Shown here: piece after piece, positions 61,332-64,000 of the stretch
Numbering within the stretch: the first letter of the stretch is position 1
Layout of the letters: every line of letters begins with the position of its first letter
NCBI RefSeq assembly: GCF_022809115.1
Contig: NZ_JALGBH010000002.1
Coordinates: forward strand, 685,543 to 749,542
Source: Pedobacter montanisoli
Lineage (GTDB): Bacteria > Bacteroidota > Bacteroidia > Sphingobacteriales > Sphingobacteriaceae
DNA: 64,000 bases
Direction: 5' to 3'
The notes under the pieces: generated by a model
The model's database searches: none
The model's input: the letters and a program-made list of their open reading frames with translations, nothing else
Told to the model about the DNA's origin: nothing
Program-made: the position numbers and the translations under genes

Positions 61332-62227
61332 GATCTTGGGTGAAATTGAGTAATTACGCTATGAAGATAATTACGGTCTAAATGCGTATAAATTTCTGTA
61401 GTGGTAATACTGGCATGACCTAACATTTCCTGTACTGCTCTTAAATCGGCTCCGCCTTCTATGAGGTGCGTAGCGAACGAATGTCTGAATGTGTGTGGGC
61501 TGATATTTTTTCGGATACCGGCACTGACAACCAATTCTTTGATGATGTTAAATATGGAAATCCTTGATATTTTAGCTCCGAATTTATTGAGGAAAATATA
61601 ATCTTCGTGATTTTTTTTGATATTTAAATGCACTCTTATCTCATTAATATAGATATTCAATAACTTAAGTGCAGTACTGCCAATAGGAACTATCCGCTCT
61701 TTGTTTCCTTTACCAGTTACTTTTATAAATTCTGTTTCCGGATAAATATTGGATATTTTTAAATCAGTTAACTCACTAACTCTTAAGCCACAACCGTACA
61801 ATACTTCTATAATAGCTTTATTTCGCATACCTTCAGGTTTCGATGCATCTATCACTTCAATAATCTGGTTAATTTCATGTATGCTGAGTGTATCAGGGAG
61901 TTTACGGATAATTTTAGGAGTTTCTAATAAAGCACTTGGATCTTTGCGGATGGTTTCTTCCTGCAAAAGATAAGCGAAGAATGATTTGATACCTGAAATA
62001 ATTCTGGCCTGACTGCTGGCCTGAATACCCAAATTATGCAGCCAGGCAATAAAATCGCGAAGGGTTTTTAAAGTGATCTGATTAATGTTTCCATCAAAAC
62101 CACTGATTTCTAAGTATTGAAACAACTTATTTACATCATTTAGATACGCTTCAATACTGTGTTTAGATAATGAACGCTCTAATTTTAAATAGATGCCAAA
62201 TCCTTTTAAATAAGATTGGGTGTTCAT
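61328..62227 (-). CDS. xerD: Tyrosine recombinase XerD
   Basis: 299 residues from the ATG at 62227; a GTG at 62281 gives an odd extension and is rejected. The N-terminal SAM-like DNA-binding domain (YLKGFGIYLKLERSLSKHS) precedes the catalytic domain with R in YGCGLRVSEL, K in TGKGNKERIVP, H-x-x-R in HTFRHSFATHL, H in LGHASITTTEIYTH and the tyrosine in the same segment. It resolves chromosome dimers at dif. The length fits a chromosomal Xer rather than a phage integrase. No dif site was recognised. Confidence 0.9.
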   Translation of the reverse strand: MNTQSYLKGFGIYLKLERSLSKHSIEAYLNDVNKLFQYLEISGFDGNINQITLKTLRDFIAWLHNLGIQASSQARIISGIKSFFAYLLQEETIRKDPSALLETPKIIRKLPDTLSIHEINQIIEVIDASKPEGMRNKAIIEVLYGCGLRVSELTDLKISNIYPETEFIKVTGKGNKERIVPIGSTALKLLNIYINEIRVHLNIKKNHEDYIFLNKFGAKISRISIFNIIKELVVSAGIRKNISPHTFRHSFATHLIEGGADLRAVQEMLGHASITTTEIYTHLDRNYLHSVITQFHPRS

Positions 62228-62307
62228 TTTTTGCGATTTTTTTATAACATTGCAATAATACGAAATAAAAATATAGGACACTATTAACCCCTCAGCAGAA
62301 ATAAATT

Positions 62308-62730
62308 ATGAGAATACAGATTATAAACGGCCCAAACTTAAATTTATTAGGTTTACGTGAGCCTACTATATATGGAGCTGAAAGTTTTGATGCATATCTG
62401 GAGAAACTAAGAACACTCTACAGTATCATAGAAATTGATTATTTTCAAAGTAATGTAGAAGGAGAGCTGATTAACAAGATACATGAAACAGGTTTTAGCT
62501 ATGATGGAATTATTTTAAACGGAGGAGCTTATACACATACATCAGTAGCTATTGCAGATGCAATTGCAGGTATTCAAACACCTGTTGTAGAAGTGCATAT
62601 ATCAAATATTTACGCCCGTGAAGAATATAGACATGTTTCTTTAACCGGAAAAAATTGTAAAGGCGTATTAACAGGATTTGGCTTAGATGGATATCGTCTG
62701 GCTATAGAGAGCTTTTTAAACCAAAACTAA
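62308..62730 (+). CDS. aroQ: Type II 3-dehydroquinate dehydratase
   Basis: 140 residues, the compact type II form. Motifs: INGPNLNLLGLREP at the start (with the catalytic Tyr in TIYG), QSNVEGELINKIHE, LNGGAYTHTSVA and VVEVHISNIYAREEYRH. It makes 3-dehydroshikimate in the shikimate pathway. It lies upstream of the TlpA-like gene with 4 bp between. Confidence 0.95.
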   Translation: MRIQIINGPNLNLLGLREPTIYGAESFDAYLEKLRTLYSIIEIDYFQSNVEGELINKIHETGFSYDGIILNGGAYTHTSVAIADAIAGIQTPVVEVHISNIYAREEYRHVSLTGKNCKGVLTGFGLDGYRLAIESFLNQN

Positions 62731-62734
62731 AAAT

Positions 62735-63466
62735 ATGAAAAAACTAATTATCGTTCTTATACTCTTTGTAGTATTGAAATCATACGGTCAAACTATTCCT
62801 AAATTAGACCAGAATACAGTTGTAAAAGACAGCACAGGGATGATTTATCCTTATGTGATCTGGAAAAAGATGACGGAAAAGGGAGAATATTCCCTTAAAG
62901 GCCTTAAAAATAAAGAAAGCGACCAGTTTGAATTTTTTATTTATAAAACTACAGATGAAGAAAAGCTGGCTCGTAAAAAACGTTCGGATGAAAGAGCGGC
63001 TACTTTACCTAAACCAAGAACAGCAGAGATTTTTAAAGAAGGAAGCAAATTCAGTACTGAAAAATTTAGAGACCTGAATGGGACTAGATTTGATATGAAG
63101 AAAGAAACCGGAAAAGTTTACGTGTTAAATTTCTGGTTTATCAATTGCCCGCCATGTAAGGCAGAAATCCCTGATTTGAATGAGCTTGTAGATAAATATA
63201 AAGAAAACAAAGATGTAGTATTTTTGGCTATTGCATTAGATGATGCCACAAGCCTTAAAAGCTTTTTAAAGCAAAATCCTTTTAAATACAACATTATAGA
63301 CGATGGTCGTTATTATTCAGAGAAATACGGTGTTAGAAGTTACCCTACGCATGTAATTATAGGAAAAGATGGTTTAATCAAATTCAGTACTTATGGTTTG
63401 GCTTCAAATACTATTTATTGGGTAGATAAAACCATAAAAGAGCAAATAGAAACAGAAGCTAAATAG
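62735..63466 (+). CDS. TlpA-like thioredoxin-fold protein
   Basis: 243 residues. The signal peptide ends near SYG/QTI. The thioredoxin-like domain (about 100-243) has the redox motif CPPC in WFINCPPCKAEIPDL and cis-Pro in RSYPTHVIIG. The N-terminal 80 residues are a family-specific leader domain. TlpA/ResA-type proteins reduce disulfides in the periplasm or help cytochrome assembly. It is separate from the peptide cassette. Confidence 0.85.
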   Translation: MKKLIIVLILFVVLKSYGQTIPKLDQNTVVKDSTGMIYPYVIWKKMTEKGEYSLKGLKNKESDQFEFFIYKTTDEEKLARKKRSDERAATLPKPRTAEIFKEGSKFSTEKFRDLNGTRFDMKKETGKVYVLNFWFINCPPCKAEIPDLNELVDKYKENKDVVFLAIALDDATSLKSFLKQNPFKYNIIDDGRYYSEKYGVRSYPTHVIIGKDGLIKFSTYGLASNTIYWVDKTIKEQIETEAK

Positions 63467-63468
63467 AT

Positions 63469-64000
63469 TTAAAAAATCAAATCACTGAACTTCTTCTTTT
63501 TATTGACAAAGTACGCCCATACAATACTTTTAGGATAAGTTCCCGCATGCTTTTTAAAACTGGTTTGGTTGCTGCGTTTAGCAGAAGTTCTAAAAAAAAC
63601 CGTAAAGAAATGTAAATGTGCTTTATTGATAGAAAAGGCAAATTTGAAATTGCCCTTTAATAAAAACTGAAACCAGGCGGCCAAATCTATCCAAAGGCGT
63701 ATGAAAATTTTAGTAAATGCCTCTCCAAAAGGGAGGTTTTTTTGCATGATAATGAGATTGTTCCTGAAATTAAGATAATTTTTAAAAGGACTTGAAGTAT
63801 TTAGCGTTCCGCCACCTAAGTGATAAACTTCTGCATCGGCACAATAATAAATTTTCTTGCCCATGTTCTTTAAACGCCAGCATAAATCAATTTCTTCCAT
63901 ATGGGCAAACAGATCAGGATCTAAGCCATTAGCAAGTTTCCAGTCTGCACTTCGGATAAAGAAAGCGGCACCACTTGCCCAAAAGACCTCTTCATTGTTA
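63469..64000 (-). CDS. GT2-family glycosyltransferase (partial, N-terminus off window)
   Basis: The frame is open to base 64000; about 177 residues of the C-terminal half are visible. The acceptor-side motif is complete: VFWASGAAFFIRS, DPDLFAHMEEIDLCWRLK with the ED base, and YYCADAEVYHLGGGT. A long basic tail follows. This type transfers rhamnose or other sugars in cell-wall or O-antigen glycans. The ATG at 63900 is internal. It is convergent with the TlpA-like gene, with 2 bp between. Confidence 0.85.
   Translation of the reverse strand, partial: NNEEVFWASGAAFFIRSADWKLANGLDPDLFAHMEEIDLCWRLKNMGKKIYYCADAEVYHLGGGTLNTSSPFKNYLNFRNNLIIMQKNLPFGEAFTKIFIRLWIDLAAWFQFLLKGNFKFAFSINKAHLHFFTVFFRTSAKRSNQTSFKKHAGTYPKSIVWAYFVNKKKKFSDLIF

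Noticed and set aside
61328..62227. xerD as a phage or transposon integrase
   Set aside because: It lies between housekeeping genes with no phage or attachment-site sequence, and its length fits chromosomal Xer.

Overview
The window looks like chromosomal DNA of a Bacteroidota bacterium, most likely Sphingobacteriaceae (Pedobacter-like). The evidence is the low G+C content, promoter-like TAnnTTTG (-7) motifs, weak Shine-Dalgarno sequences, a SprB-repeat adhesin with a type IX secretion C-terminal domain followed by a PorP/SprF protein, a TonB-dependent receptor and the typical housekeeping families. No rRNA, tRNA, insertion sequence, prophage or CRISPR array was seen. Genes are packed tightly and no gene-free stretch exceeds about 200 bp.

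Layout. 1-3994: 3' part of a large secreted adhesin with 228-bp tandem repeats, then PorP/SprF. 3995-7326: beta-CASP metallo-hydrolase, an unassigned acyltransferase-like protein and miaA. 7316-9064: a DNA adenine methylase and a small PD-(D/E)XK protein, a probable type II restriction-modification pair overlapping the end of miaA. 9258-11801: small outer-membrane protein, DUF3347 lipoprotein, citrate synthase. 11892-16944 (minus): DUF3667 membrane protein, nucleoside:H+ symporter, bifunctional nuclease, etfA and etfB. 17052-19359: TPR protein, chromate transporter, LOG protein. 19364-29658: dnaB, rlmB, manC, kdsD, recQ, kdsA, an OmpA/TPR/PD40 protein and queE. 29705-33617: Rieske protein, PIN toxin with antitoxin, folD, lepA. 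33749-38384: two-component system, PepSY-like protein, TonB-dependent receptor. 38499-43923: hypothetical protein, topA, lipoprotein, PAS protein, glutathione peroxidase, XRE regulator.

44057-50069 is the most interesting region. It holds a VKOR-thioredoxin fusion with a cysteine-less C39-like N-terminus, a peptidase-containing ABC transporter, an HlyD-type adaptor, and two paralogous small peptides. Both peptides carry a double-glycine leader and six cysteines with conserved spacing. I read this as a cassette that makes, oxidises, trims and exports disulfide-rich peptides, possibly bacteriocins. The activity is inferred.

50064-64000: YdeI-like protein, SpoU-type RNA methyltransferase, galK/galM, a polyprenyl-glycan group (GT87, GT2, deacetylase, GtrA), uridine phosphorylase, YigZ, EamA permease, ribD, prmC, xerD, aroQ, a TlpA-like thioredoxin and the 3' part of a GT2 glycosyltransferase that runs off the window.

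A recurrent feature is a perfect TAnnTTTG motif only 4-18 bp before the start codon of several housekeeping genes (dnaB, ribD, prmC, lepA, manC and others). This implies leaderless or very short-leader mRNAs.
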